A stretch of DNA of 10,639 nt from Saccoglossus kowalevskii (GCF_000003605.2 NW_003110489.1:20174-30812); one strand, 5' to 3'. Shown: positions 1-8,513, counted from the stretch's first letter. Program-made: numbers and translations. Notes: generated from the letters alone by a model not told the origin.

Positions 1-40
1 ATTTGAATGGGAGCTGATGAGTTTGAATGGGAGTTGATGA
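1..40. repeat. 20-bp tandem repeat, two copies at the window edge
   Basis: Bases 1-20 and 21-40 are the same 20-bp unit (TTTGAATGGGAG core followed by TGATGA), differing at two positions. The array stops at 41. It starts at the first base of the window, so it may be the right edge of a longer minisatellite. Confidence 0.85.
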
Positions 41-297
41 TCGGTATTTACATTTTTTTATAAATACCTTTATAATCTAAGGCACAACTTTATGTCATTT
101 CAAGTAGTTGGAAATGAAATTAATTGTCAGTGTTAATATGACAATATGTTGTAGAAACTGAAAAAAAAAATGTTTTCCAAAAAAACAAATGAAAGAATTT
201 AATACAAATAATGTCAAACCTATTTATACCTTGTAGAAAAAATATAAACAATTAGACATGGAAACATTAGAAAAGAAGATGTGAAAATTATAATCTT
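41..297. other. AT-rich spacer, nothing recognised
   Basis: The stretch is AT-rich with short A runs and no open frame worth calling. It lies just 5' of the reverse transcriptase fossil and may be more decayed LINE sequence (endonuclease or linker), but I could not match any endonuclease motif. Confidence 0.5.
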
Positions 298-1170
298 ATG
301 AATGAAGATATGATGCAAGACAAAGTTTGAAAAGTAATCAGTTTAGATAAATCTAAAGTCGCCAGGTTTTGACATATTGCCCTGAATTAATTAAATTCTG
401 CTCTAACTTTCTTATAAAACTGTTCAATTTGGTATTAAACTGAGGATTACACAGTTGTACAACAAAGAATAACAATGAACCAAACAGATATGGCCAATAC
501 GAGTAACAGACTGTGCAGGTAAAATAAATAGTTCAATAATTATTAACCATGGTTCAGAATTGAATATCCCACTACTGATCAAAAATAATAATTCAGGCTA
601 TCTAAAAATATAACAGATTTACCGGAATACTTGTTTTGTTGATTTCAGCGAGGCCTTTGACAGGATTTGGAAAACAGGATTGGTTTATAAAATGTATAGA
701 AAGCAAAAGTTGTTGGAAAATAATTTAAAATGATCGAACATATGTATACAAAAAATAATGCAACTACATGTATTAAGTTAGGAAAAAACAAGAGTGTGTG
801 ATTACAGTCAATATTATTTATTCTATATATCAATGATTAAAATAAGACCAGATATTTTGAATGACGAATTACATCACCACTCCACGCAGCTGACCTAATT
901 ATGATTTCAAGAAAAAGCATTATCGCAATATTTAATCAATAAACTTCACACATATTGCAAACAATTGAAACGTGAAATAAATTTATAAAAAAAAACAAGA
1001 GTTGTTATTTAGGGTCACTTAGACAGAAGTGTTACTACATGACAATAATCCTTCGGTTGTGTAAGTAGTTACACCTATGTGAGTTTATTTGATGACATCA
1101 AATGTCAAGGCAGTATGACAAATATCAGTTGAAAAAAGCTATGAAAGCTTTGTATGCTTTCACCAAATGA
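298..1170 (+). pseudogene. Decayed LINE (non-LTR retrotransposon) reverse transcriptase
   Basis: No open frame survives, but reading all three plus frames recovers the conserved blocks of a non-LTR retrotransposon reverse transcriptase in the right order. KSPGFDILP is at 356-382 and PELIKF...LIKLFNLVLN at 381-440, the typical PE-I-K and LFN-L-N block. VTDCAGKI at 503-526 corresponds to the VTSCLGKLF type. FRIEYPTTDQ at 553-582 corresponds to GFRKGYSTTD, and CFVDFSEAFDRIW at 632-670 is the first catalytic-aspartate block. CIKLGK follows at about 769-786, then ILFILYIND at 811-837. HAADLIMISR at 883-912 is the YADD active-site block with its Y and second D lost. NKLHTYCKQLKREINL is at 938-985 and KKAMKALYAFTK, a thumb-like segment, at 1132-1167. 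The frame changes at least six times and in-frame stops are present, so the copy is dead and old. The 5' endonuclease region and 3' tail are not recognisable. The order and spacing fit LINE ORF2; I do not assign a clade. Confidence 0.88.
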
Positions 1171-1351
1171 TTACACTTTCATTACGAATATAATAATTTC
1201 TTGGAAGAAAATATTTTTCCATCAACTAACACAGAAATAATTAGGTAAAAAGAAATAGGCAAATACGCAGACCCAAAGGCACCAGTATCACACCGAGTAT
1301 TATGACAGAACCCCACACCTTCCCCGTGGCTTTCGTTGCGTATGGAAGTTA
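1171..1351. other. Possible LINE tail, then unassigned spacer
   Basis: The sequence after the last recognisable reverse transcriptase block is AT-rich until about 1260. It then turns GC-richer (CCCCACACCTTCCCCGTGG at 1312-1329). No poly(A) tail or target-site duplication marking the LINE end was found. Confidence 0.4.
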
Positions 1352-1412
1352 TTTTCACGAGTGATGCGGTGTATCCTGCGGCCGTACTTTCACGAGCGAA
1401 GCATCTCGAGTG
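1352..1412 (+). repeat. CpG-containing direct repeat with CACGAG core
   Basis: TTTTCACGAGTGATGC (1352-1367) recurs as CTTTCACGAGCGAAGC (1387-1402), 35 bp apart and identical at 13 of 16 positions. A shorter echo, CTCGAGTGATC, begins at 1405. The patch is clearly GC-richer than its surroundings. It could be a fragment of a dispersed element; no terminal repeats bound it. Confidence 0.6.
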
Positions 1413-1779
1413 ATCACCTGCATTAGTAAGGAATACTTACAAGTTCATGACAACGAATAACATTCAAATATTAAACGTCTAGCTATTTTTCATAGTCACT
1501 TAAGATAACAATTACCAAATATTAGCTACTACATTTTTATACATTTGCAGCATTGCAAAAAATTAATACGCCCTTTTTTATTTATTAGTTATCTAAAGTT
1601 TTACACTTGCTATTTTTTAATTATAATTCTATATTTATTAACCATTGATTGAAATTTGTATTTCCAAAAAGATTCAACACAGATATATAATATACAAACA
1701 ATGACATCTGTAAAAGTGAAAAACAAAATAACAAAGATTTTCGATTGTTCACTTCAGGTTGCACAAAAATAGTCAACCT
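1413..1779. other. AT-rich spacer, nothing recognised
   Basis: No coding pattern, RNA gene or repeat was found. The sequence is dominated by A/T runs. Confidence 0.5.
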
Positions 1780-2136
1780 GTTTTTTCTCTTACGCCGGCG
1801 ACAGGAACACAAAAACAGATGTGAACAAGATATAAATTATGCACACCAATTAAACTATTGGTAACCTATTTGATGGACCTATTATGTAACTTTTATAGCC
1901 TTATCAAGTATTTGGCCTAACATTGGCCTAAGAACAGCTGCTTCAGATGTAAATCTAATCCCCCGCCTCCACAGACCGTGTTCTCTGCGTAAGTTGCGGC
2001 CGGTAATTAAAAACGTAAGCATCTGTTGTTCTACTACGCCCGAGTAAAGGAAAACCAAAACAGATGTGAATACGATAAGAGTCTATCTATCCGTTTGTTC
2101 ACGGGTGAAAGGAAACCACAGATGCAAACATCATCA
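1780..2136 (+). repeat. Three spaced copies of a ~55-bp motif with ACAGATG core
   Basis: Copy A (about 1780-1835) and copy B (about 2027-2080) share a pyrimidine-rich lead, a TACGCC(C/G) box, AGGAA and then AAAACAGATGTGAA. Over the last 33 bp (1803-1835 against 2048-2080) they match at 27 positions. Copy C (about 2091-2136) is shorter: AGGAAACC, ACAGATG, then an A/C-rich tail. B and C almost abut, while A is 247 bp upstream. CATCTGTT at 2020-2027 is the reverse complement of AACAGATG in copy B, so a stem could form there. A separate 11-bp duplication (TTGGCCTAA twice, 1912-1931) lies between A and B. Function is unknown. Confidence 0.65.
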
Positions 2137-2632
2137 AGCCATGAATCAAAAGATTACATGGTCATTTTGTGATGTTTTTTGTAGGTCATACAAATGGGAA
2201 TGAAACCATGCATTAAGGATTGAAACAAGACGTTATACCAAATTGCCAGCAAATGTAAACGAAAGAGTACGTTTTCTCTCTTGATGTCTTGTCCTGTCTA
2301 CACCCATGCTATATCCAACAAAGAAGACAATTTATATCTGGCAGTGGAAACATGACAAATATCAACACATTTCAATCGAAGAAGGTCACTTTCATGACGT
2401 TAAAAGGTCACATATCCTGGTACTGTCGTTGATATCAAAATCGAAAAAGAATTTATTTTATTGAAATTTGAGCACAAGTTCATAGATTATCTTTTTTAGC
2501 AATTTGTCGAGTAAAACGTTTCTGCTGGAAAAAAATTACACATTAAAATGCCCCAATTATGCATATTTGCGATGCTGTCCCTCTATCATAAAATCATAAT
2601 TTTATTACTTTACACTCACAGTAATCACCAAT
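2137..2632. other. Spacer without gene; two AAGGTCAC boxes
   Basis: No reading frame is supported. AAGGTCAC occurs at 2382-2389 and 2404-2411, exactly 22 bp apart in the same orientation, with TGACGT between them. AGGTCA is the nuclear receptor half site, but two copies in AT-rich DNA are weak evidence. A short palindrome (ATAAAAT, 4 bp, ATTTTAT) lies near 2590. Confidence 0.45.
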
Positions 2633-2688
2633 TGTGACTACGCTAAGTGGTCGTTTCGCTAATGTGACTATGCTAAGTGGTCGTTTCG
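2633..2688 (+). repeat. 30-bp tandem duplication with a flanking hairpin
   Basis: TGTGACTACGCTAAGTGGTC plus TTTCG and 4 more bases (2633-2662) is repeated at once from 2663 with one C-to-T change, and the match ends at 2688. The second copy's CTAAGTG (2672-2678) can pair with CGCTTAG just downstream (about 2692-2698), a 7-bp stem with one G-T pair. The low divergence indicates a recent duplication. Confidence 0.8.
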
Positions 2689-3266
2689 TCACGCTTAGGC
2701 GTTACATAGAAATCCCCATTCAGACGTATAACGTGGATTTATAGTTTATATTCCACCTATACGACCATGTCATCTATATATAGTCATATTGTGTGGGACA
2801 ATTTATTGCACTCTTAACATACTCTGACATGTCTGGTTTAAAACTGGCACACGTGGTTAACTCAATCAGTAGTACTTATTCAATATGGCAATCAATAATA
2901 AAATAATCAGACCATACCATGGTGCACTCCATTCTTAGTAATTTAAACACCATATAAGGAATTGGAATCATTTCACATACAAATCATGGCATGTCTATGC
3001 GATGTGCAATTTCAAATGCACATGTGATATGGCAATCATTTCTTGTAATAAAAAAAGAGAACACTATTTAATCACATTGAGGGCGCCAGTCACCTAATTT
3101 ACAAAAACTGTCCACATATTTATACCACTGTAATACCATAAATTATACGATTTATACGGACGTACCTTGGTGTTAGATGTGTTTTTGGAGAGGGTATTTA
3201 ATCGTTGTGCAGCATTATTGTTCAGTGCACTGACGCCCACAATCCACCTAGTTACCAAGTCGCGAG
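2689..3266. other. Spacer without gene; small inverted and direct repeats
   Basis: No gene is supported. A 12-bp direct repeat, ATATGGCAATCA, is at 2883-2894 and 3027-3038. ATGTGCA (3002-3008) and TGCACAT (3017-3023) form a 7-bp inverted repeat around an 8-base loop. Neither is tied to a known element. Confidence 0.45.
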
Positions 3267-3440
3267 CTACTACTGTAAATTTTACGCAGATTGTAAACCA
3301 CTACTGTGTAACAGTTTTCATATACAGATTGTAAACCGTTACTGTGACAGTCGTAGTCTATGCAGATTGTAAACCACTACAGTTGCATTCATATGCAGAT
3401 TGTATACTACATGTTTTATTCATATGCAGATTGCCGAGTA
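3267..3440 (+). repeat. Degenerate 38-bp tandem array, about five units
   Basis: The unit head (A)TGCAGATTGTAAACCACTAC starts at 3284, 3322, 3360, 3393 and 3424. Successive periods are 38, 38, 33 and 31 bp. A partial unit tail precedes the first head (3267-3283), and the last unit breaks off after GCAGATTG. In the complete units the second half carries ACTGT and ACAGT separated by 1-3 bases (ACTGTGTAACAGT near 3303, ACTGTGACAGT near 3341), so each can fold into a small hairpin. Units shorten towards the 3' end. The short open frame crossing the array is a by-product. Confidence 0.85.
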
Positions 3441-4704
3441 CTAAGACGTCTTGCTTGTCACTGGTCCACTCAAAACCGTGTGGTGGAATTACCACAACTC
3501 TTACTGCAGGCAGACTTTTAAGGGCTCATACCACTGATTGAATTTCCATAGACGAGATTGCTATATGAAAATGACGAAGAAAGTTGAAAATATGGCTCAA
3601 AAATGGGTAATCAACATGTCAGTAATCAACCATATGAAAAAAACTAACATGTTGGCCAGCTCAAACTCTTGCAAAACTGGAAAAACACCAAGATTAGAAC
3701 ATCCAAATACACACAGAATAAACCCACAGGTACACAGCCGCTAAGTAGTAAACAAAAGACATGTTGGTCTCACCTCTGACCCAGGTGATTACGCCCTCAA
3801 ACAGGGAGCACCTGAGAAAAAAAATATTTAAAAAATTTCATTGGTTCTTGCTAGGCATTTAAATACGAGCAGCCATTGGTTGATTAGTGGCATGAGACCT
3901 TAAATGTGCCTGTAGCTCCAGAATAGGGCATACTCTGAGAGACTTCCTACATTAGACGTTCAACTTCACTTTACATATTAGTCATGCCAGATCTCTAATT
4001 TGGACACACGGTGATACAGAGTGTTGTACGAAGGGGACCCGACTGTGTTAAAGGGACATAGTCATCACACCACACCACACATGCACAAGTCTCCTATAAA
4101 GATTGCAGCTTTGACTGTTGTGCAGATCAACGAGTACAAACTGCAATGTTACCAAGCTTTAAGTAGGTATTGTTTTAGGTGATTGGAAGGTATCAAAGGA
4201 GTCCCAGCAGTAATTAGTGAAGTTGTGCCCAGGTCAAAACCATTGGAAGAGTATATTGGATTGTGAGAAAATAAATGTTTATCAACACAAACGTGGCACA
4301 TGCACAGCGCGATGAGCATCACCTTTAAATACCATGGTATTCTAATGGGATGAAACCTGAAAAGAAATATTCAACCCAAAAGAGGCAAACATTGTACCTT
4401 GAAGAACGGGCATCTGCAACTGTCTAGGCGAATCAGTACATGCAAGAGTCTATTAAATTTAGCAACGAGTGCGACTGCTGTATCAGAAAACTCTTCAATA
4501 CATTTTTTAGATGTAAAAATTATTTTCAGTGCTAGCAGTGTAGCCGTTAATTGGGCTAAGCAAATGCAGAGTGGGCTACCCACAACTAAACGTTTTCACT
4601 TTACATGGCAGACATGAAAATGCTAAAATCAAAGAAAGCTTAGAAAGAACTCCCGTGTGCCGAGAGTATTGAAGACATTAATTAATTCAAAATTACTTGT
4701 ACAC
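3441..4704. other. Long spacer; hairpin, short satellite, palindrome
   Basis: No gene is supported, although short open frames exist on both strands (for example about 4399-4617 plus and 4371-4583 minus). CAGGTG (3782-3787) and CACCTG (3809-3814) enclose CCCT (3794-3797) and AGGG (3803-3806), giving a two-part stem, followed by an A run. (CACAC)x3 is at 4066-4080. AATACCATGGTATT at 4328-4341 is a perfect 14-bp palindrome. The left end of the element carrying the 4.7-5.6 kb array should lie here, but I cannot place it. Confidence 0.45.
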
Positions 4705-5590
4705 GAGATATTGATGGAAAAGCTGAAAACTAATCATGTAAATCAGGTAACTAATACAAACAGAACAAAAAAAATTATGAATTATTATGCTAACTAGAGA
4801 ATTAATATGAACAAATTTTAACCCAAAATTAATCAGGCCCGTCTATTGTCCTAGAGCATTTATGTACCAAATTTTACTCAAATTTGATGATCAGTAACTG
4901 AGATACCAGTGCTAATTATGTGATTAATAAACAAATATTTACCAAAAACTAATTGGGTTTCTGCATAGTTCTCTTTAAAAGTTTCATTAAAATCCAATTT
5001 GTGGTTCTTTATATATCAGTGGAAGATTATGCAAATTAGGTAATTATATCCAATTAAAACTAATCGGATCTCTGCATAATCCTAGAAGATCTATGTAGCA
5101 AGTCTAATTGAAATATGATTACTACTTGATATATCAAAAGCTGATATTATGCAAATTAGGTAATATGTACTCTTATTACCCTAAAAACTATCAGGTCTGC
5201 AGTGTTCTATGACATCTATGTACCAAGTTTTATTGAAATGTGATGATTAGTACTAGAGATATCAGTGGAAAAGCTGAAAATTGATTAATCATTATGCAAA
5301 TTAGGTAATTAATATTGCAGATTTTTACCCAAAACTAATCAAACCTGCACATTAGTTTGGAGCATCTGTGTGCCAAGTTTCATCAATCTAATGAGTGGTT
5401 CGTTAGATATCAGTGGAACAGCTAAAAATCAGCTAATTATCATACAAATTAGGTAATTAATATGCATGGATTTTTACCAAAACCTAATCAAATCTGCGCA
5501 TTGGCCCAGAGCATCTATGCACAAAGTTTCATCAAAAACTGATGTATGGTTCTTGAGATATTAGTGGAACAGACAGACACACTAACAGCA
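4705..5590 (+). mobile_element. Tandem-repeat core of a probable Helentron-like (Pearl/DINE-type) element
   Basis: The marker GATATCAGTGG (or a variant) recurs at about 4707, 4902, 5012, 5130, 5258, 5406 and 5557. The spacings are 195, 110, 118, 128, 148 and 151 bp. The full unit is about 150 bp and ordered: GATATCAGTGGAAAAGCTGA, then TTATGCAAATTAGGTAATTA, then a TTTTTACCCAAAACTAATCA block, then a TCTGC...GAGCATCTATG block, then CCAAGTTTCAT and TGATG. Right-hand units are the most complete; those to the left carry deletions, and the first spacing carries an insertion. The last marker runs straight into a decayed tetranucleotide stretch, GAACAGACAGACACAC (5568-5583). A core of 1-6 repeats of roughly 150 bp followed by a short microsatellite is the known layout of bivalve Pearl elements and Drosophila DINE-1, the non-autonomous Helentron group. 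Assigning this copy to that group is inference: I did not find its 5' end, terminal stem-loop or insertion site. It encodes no protein. Confidence 0.72.
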
Positions 5591-5846
5591 AAGACTCGCT
5601 TTTGTGCTTCACACACTGGAGTCAACAACCAGTTTTATAACTTCAATCACATACATTTCAATCAAGAACCTGACAGATCTGTGAAATCCTGGTATAAACG
5701 TGTACAAAGCTACAGCAAGTTAAAAATTTCCACCCACACATTTACCCAGAGCATTAGAAGGCAACATTTTTACATTGTATAAATCGCCCCCTCCCCTTCA
5801 TAAAGGTCACAGACAACACATCAAAGATGCAACAGTGACAAAGATT
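5591..5846. other. Right flank of the array element
   Basis: The segment between the microsatellite and the poly-G run contains one short open frame with no recognisable similarity. CCCCCTCCCC lies at 5787-5796. The 3' end of the Helentron-like element may fall here, but no clear terminal hairpin was seen. Confidence 0.4.
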
Positions 5847-5863
5847 GGGGGGGGGGGGGGGGG
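5847..5863 (+). repeat. Poly-G run (G17)
   Basis: Seventeen consecutive G residues. Such a run can adopt G-quadruplex forms and is prone to length error in cloning and sequencing, so the true length is uncertain. The 62-codon open frame starting in front of it owes its glycines to the run and is not a gene. Confidence 0.95.
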
Positions 5864-6109
5864 AGTTTGTATTCACTATCCCATGCCACATTTATAAAGA
5901 ATATTTCATTCATTCCCAAGTTGCAAACAACTGGAGTTCATTTCAAAATTGGGAAGTGCGATACAAAGCAAGAGATGACCCAACACAAATGTTGGGACAC
6001 TATCATTGGCATCTAGGCAATAGTTTGTAAAAGTTTTTAGCAAATTACTGTAGAATACTTTATTTTCTCTGAAGGGACGATTATGTGAAAATAAAACCCA
6101 GCTAATACA

Positions 6110-6213
6110 CCCCCCCCCCTATATTTCACTTAAAAAAAATGAAAATTCCATACAAAACACCTTTTTCAGCAAAAATATATTCCACAGTAGTTTGGAAATT
6201 TGGGGGGAGGGGG
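6110..6213. repeat. Poly-C (C10) and G6AG5 runs
   Basis: C10 occupies 6110-6119 and G6-A-G5 occupies 6202-6213. The latter is the reverse complement of the CCCCCTCCCC at 5787-5796. With the G17 tract, four long G or C runs sit within about 430 bp of otherwise AT-rich DNA, two with C and two with G on this strand. Confidence 0.9.
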
Positions 6214-7356
6214 TCTGCATGGCAGCAACAATAAAACTATTTAACACTCATAAAATTAAATTTATTGCATTATTTATTTATTTGAAACTGGTGTATAGAT
6301 TATTTGATATACATGCAGCAGCACTGCCATAGTTCACATGTACGGTAGAATTGTGTATTTGCCACAGAAAGAAGCGGCAGATAAAGTGTCAACTTTTTAA
6401 GCATACATGGTTGCCATTTTGATAACCGTATTCCTCCATGGACAGAATATCATCTCTGCTTACAACTGGCAGTTATTAAGACCTAGGTTAAATAAAAGAA
6501 AAATAGCATTGTTCAGAGCAATTGTGGAAATCTTGTAGAAACGAGTTTAAAAAGCTTTTCATGTTTCTCAATGAAACTTGTTTAAATAGAAAGCCACAAG
6601 ACAAATCAACTTGCAATATTCCATTCTTGTGTCAGTTTGTACTGAATACCTGTACCAGTTTTATTCAAGGTTAACCCATTCAGTTTGATCAAGCCTACAA
6701 TAACAAATCTAATATTCAGGCTCAAATACTGGATGATACTGATATTTAACCAAGAGAAAATGATTTTCATTCTATTGGCATTTCTTTGGCTTTGGGCAAA
6801 CATGGTATTTGAGATCTATTTGAAAGTGCAAAATATAATTGGTAAAACACTAAAATATTATTGTAATAGAATTGTACAGTCAAACTTATTTATTGGTTTA
6901 GAAGCTTGTGCAAAAAAAAAGTCTGTGAAATTTGATCTTATAAAAGTTATACAAATGAAGCTTATAGATATTTGTCACACGCAACGTAATATTACCGCAA
7001 TTGGTATAGTACAGGTGCGACGATTCAAATACCAAAATGGCAACAGTAACAGAAAGACTTCATTCCGTCTTGAAAACGAGTTATTGTTTAGAACACTATT
7101 AAAATGCAGCACGAAACAAAATCTGATTTAAAAATGTACACGCCGGCCTGTACCTTTCGAAAATTACCTGACACCAAGAAATGACTTTTGAACACTAGTA
7201 ATTAGGAGACCTGTGCCATTTGAAATCTCAAAATTCTGAATTAGAGAGTGATAATTAGCCTTTCTGAGCTTTTCATGTGGACGAGTGATCAAACCCCTAA
7301 AAGTACAGTTTCACATTAAGGTTGAGTACCACTTGCTCCAGTGGAAGAGAATGACA
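6214..7356. other. Long AT-rich spacer with one unsupported 148-codon frame
   Basis: 6271-6283 is a short (TTTA)n AU-rich stretch. A plus-strand frame runs from 6685 to 7131 (148 codons), rich in K, N, I and L as expected for AT-rich DNA. It shows no motif, no signal peptide and no match I know, and its upstream part is equally open on the other strand. I treat it as chance. No RNA gene or mobile element was recognised. Confidence 0.5.
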
Positions 7357-7672
7357 ATGCAAGGCTTCTCAGAAATCCAATCATTCATTTAATATCAGCC
7401 TGGGGCGGTAATGTACTCTTCATAGAAACATTGCATTGTCAAGAACATAAAATGTATAAACATACCAGTTAGCAGAATTGTGTAATCTGTAAATTGCCTT
7501 TGACAGTCCAACTGTACTGTAGCCCTGCAAAAACATAATTAGTATTGTATTCTTAAATTTGTCATGTACAAAATTTCGGCCAATTAAGGTTTCAGGTACA
7601 ATTTGATGCAACTTTTTGCAGTGTTCACACCAGAAAAAAAAAAGATAGGTACGGGGCTTATTTGCATAAATT
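7357..7672 (+). repeat. Dispersed ~315-bp element, copy 1
   Basis: The left end (7359-7421) carries CAATCATTCAT, then ATCAGCCTGGGGCGGTAA, then CTTCAT. The right end (7618-7672) reads GCAG, GTTCACACCAG, an A run, then GGGGCTTATTTGCATAAAT. Both ends recur in the same order, orientation and spacing at 9151-9470, while the middle about 190 bp has diverged almost beyond alignment. It is probably a non-autonomous transposable element or an old duplication. It has no coding capacity. Confidence 0.7.
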
Positions 7673-8219
7673 AGTATATTCTATTTCAAGTTGCATATAC
7701 ACAACACAATTTTTTCTGATGGTATAATATTATTCACATAAGTGAACATTTATTTACAGCAAGTGTATTAGATCCAACATAGATCATGATGATATCTTTG
7801 TGATGCTAGCCCATATATTTGCTGCCTCACATAAAACACAACATACCTGTTGCCAAAAATCCTTATAAATCATTTGTGATCGAAAAATGAAAATAAATAG
7901 AAGCGAAAAACCAAATGGTCGCCGAAAGAATCTATTGAAAACACAAAGCCAGACCTTTAACCCCATTTGCTTGTTTACGCAGTCATTCCTCCGAAAGACT
8001 TGATTATAAGATTTTTTTTCTGGAGTTTGGCGTAACCATTCATATGATGTTAACCATGACTTGTCAAAACCTGTCTTTTTTTAACTTTCTAGACGACGTG
8101 AACCATAATTAGTGGTCAGGACGCAGACACTGATTTCCTTTCTGCATATTTGGTGATCTCGAGAGCGCGTTTACCATGCGAAGGCAAGGTACAATCTGAT
8201 CACTGACGAACATCAACTC
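7673..8219. other. Spacer without gene; 3' flank of the minus-strand candidate
   Basis: Nothing coding is supported. The 30 or so bases left of 8220 are GT-rich when read on the minus strand, as expected downstream of a cleavage site. Short open frames on both strands near 7784-7990 show no protein-like features. Confidence 0.45.
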
Positions 8220-8225
8220 TTTATT
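8220..8225 (-). promoter_or_regulatory. Poly(A) signal AATAAA
   Basis: On the minus strand AATAAA lies one base beyond the stop codon of the 8227-8449 candidate. It is followed by GT-rich sequence (AGTTGATGTTCGTCAGTGAT, ending near 8200), a plausible downstream element. AATAAA is common by chance in AT-rich DNA, so its value comes from the position. Confidence 0.45.
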
Positions 8226-8226
8226 T

Positions 8227-8449
8227 TTAAAAATCATTGTAAAAGAATTCAGATAATTCATAATGTACCCTTTCTTTTAAATCGTGTGAAGGGTTTTGCC
8301 TTTGAAAACGGGTATATGTGAACAGCCACCATGTGGCTACGGGAGTTCCGCCCAGGAGTGCCAAAGAAGCACCGACCGACAGAAGTGTTAATTACGTCGT
8401 CTCTCAGATAGTATCGACTTGTGTTTGACAGTAATGAACGCCTCAACAT
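8227..8449 (-). pseudogene. Candidate small mitochondrial membrane protein, broken by a 4-bp duplication
   Basis: Reading down from an ATG at 8449, the first 25 codons give MLRRSLLSNTSRYYLR followed by DDVINTSVG: a basic, Ser/Leu/Tyr-rich start without acidic residues up to position 16, typical of a mitochondrial presequence. At 8371-8380 the plus strand reads ACCGACCGAC, a tandem 4-bp duplication. Skipping one copy lets the frame continue for 48 codons: a hydrophobic run (ASLALLGGTPVATWWLFTY), a basic turn (TRFQRQNPSH) and a charged tail (DLKERVHYELSEFF), with the stop at 8227-8229 next to AATAAA. This reads as a protein of about 72 residues with one membrane segment. As given, the frame shifts at the duplication, and the unshifted frame runs on to 8258 with unconvincing sequence. 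The RYYLRD motif, the length and the single membrane helix followed by a charged tail recall complex I subunit NDUFC1 (KFYVRE in mammals, from memory). That link is weak. It could be a pseudogene, a real gene with an assembly error, or chance. The ATG context is poor, but CAGGAAGT (ETS type, 8454-8461) lies just upstream. Confidence 0.4.
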
Positions 8450-8513
8450 GTGCAGGAAGTAAAACAGGTCTGTCTGTCTAGTATGGTGGTAATCACATCG
8501 CGACGCCCGAGTC

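Noticed and set aside
1142-1162. Inverted repeat TGAAAGC...GCTTTCA
   Set aside because: It falls inside the reverse transcriptase thumb block, so codon use in that segment explains it.
3284-3440. Resemblance of the regular array to a CRISPR
   Set aside because: There are no unique spacers between repeats; units are contiguous, decaying and in eukaryotic context.
4371-4617. Overlapping open frames of about 70 codons on both strands
   Set aside because: Neither matches a known domain and each is the shadow of the other; coding cannot be decided by eye.
6998-7035. tRNA-like A box and B box (TTGGTATAGTACAGG, CGATTCAAATACC)
   Set aside because: The boxes are only about 20 bp apart and no cloverleaf can be drawn.
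6685-7131. 148-codon plus-strand open frame, the longest in the window
   Set aside because: Composition is what AT-rich DNA gives by chance, with no motif, no start context and no recognisable domain.
8331-8411. GCCACCATG, a good Kozak start, opening a 26-codon plus-strand frame
   Set aside because: It is very short and lies antisense to the more protein-like minus-strand reading.
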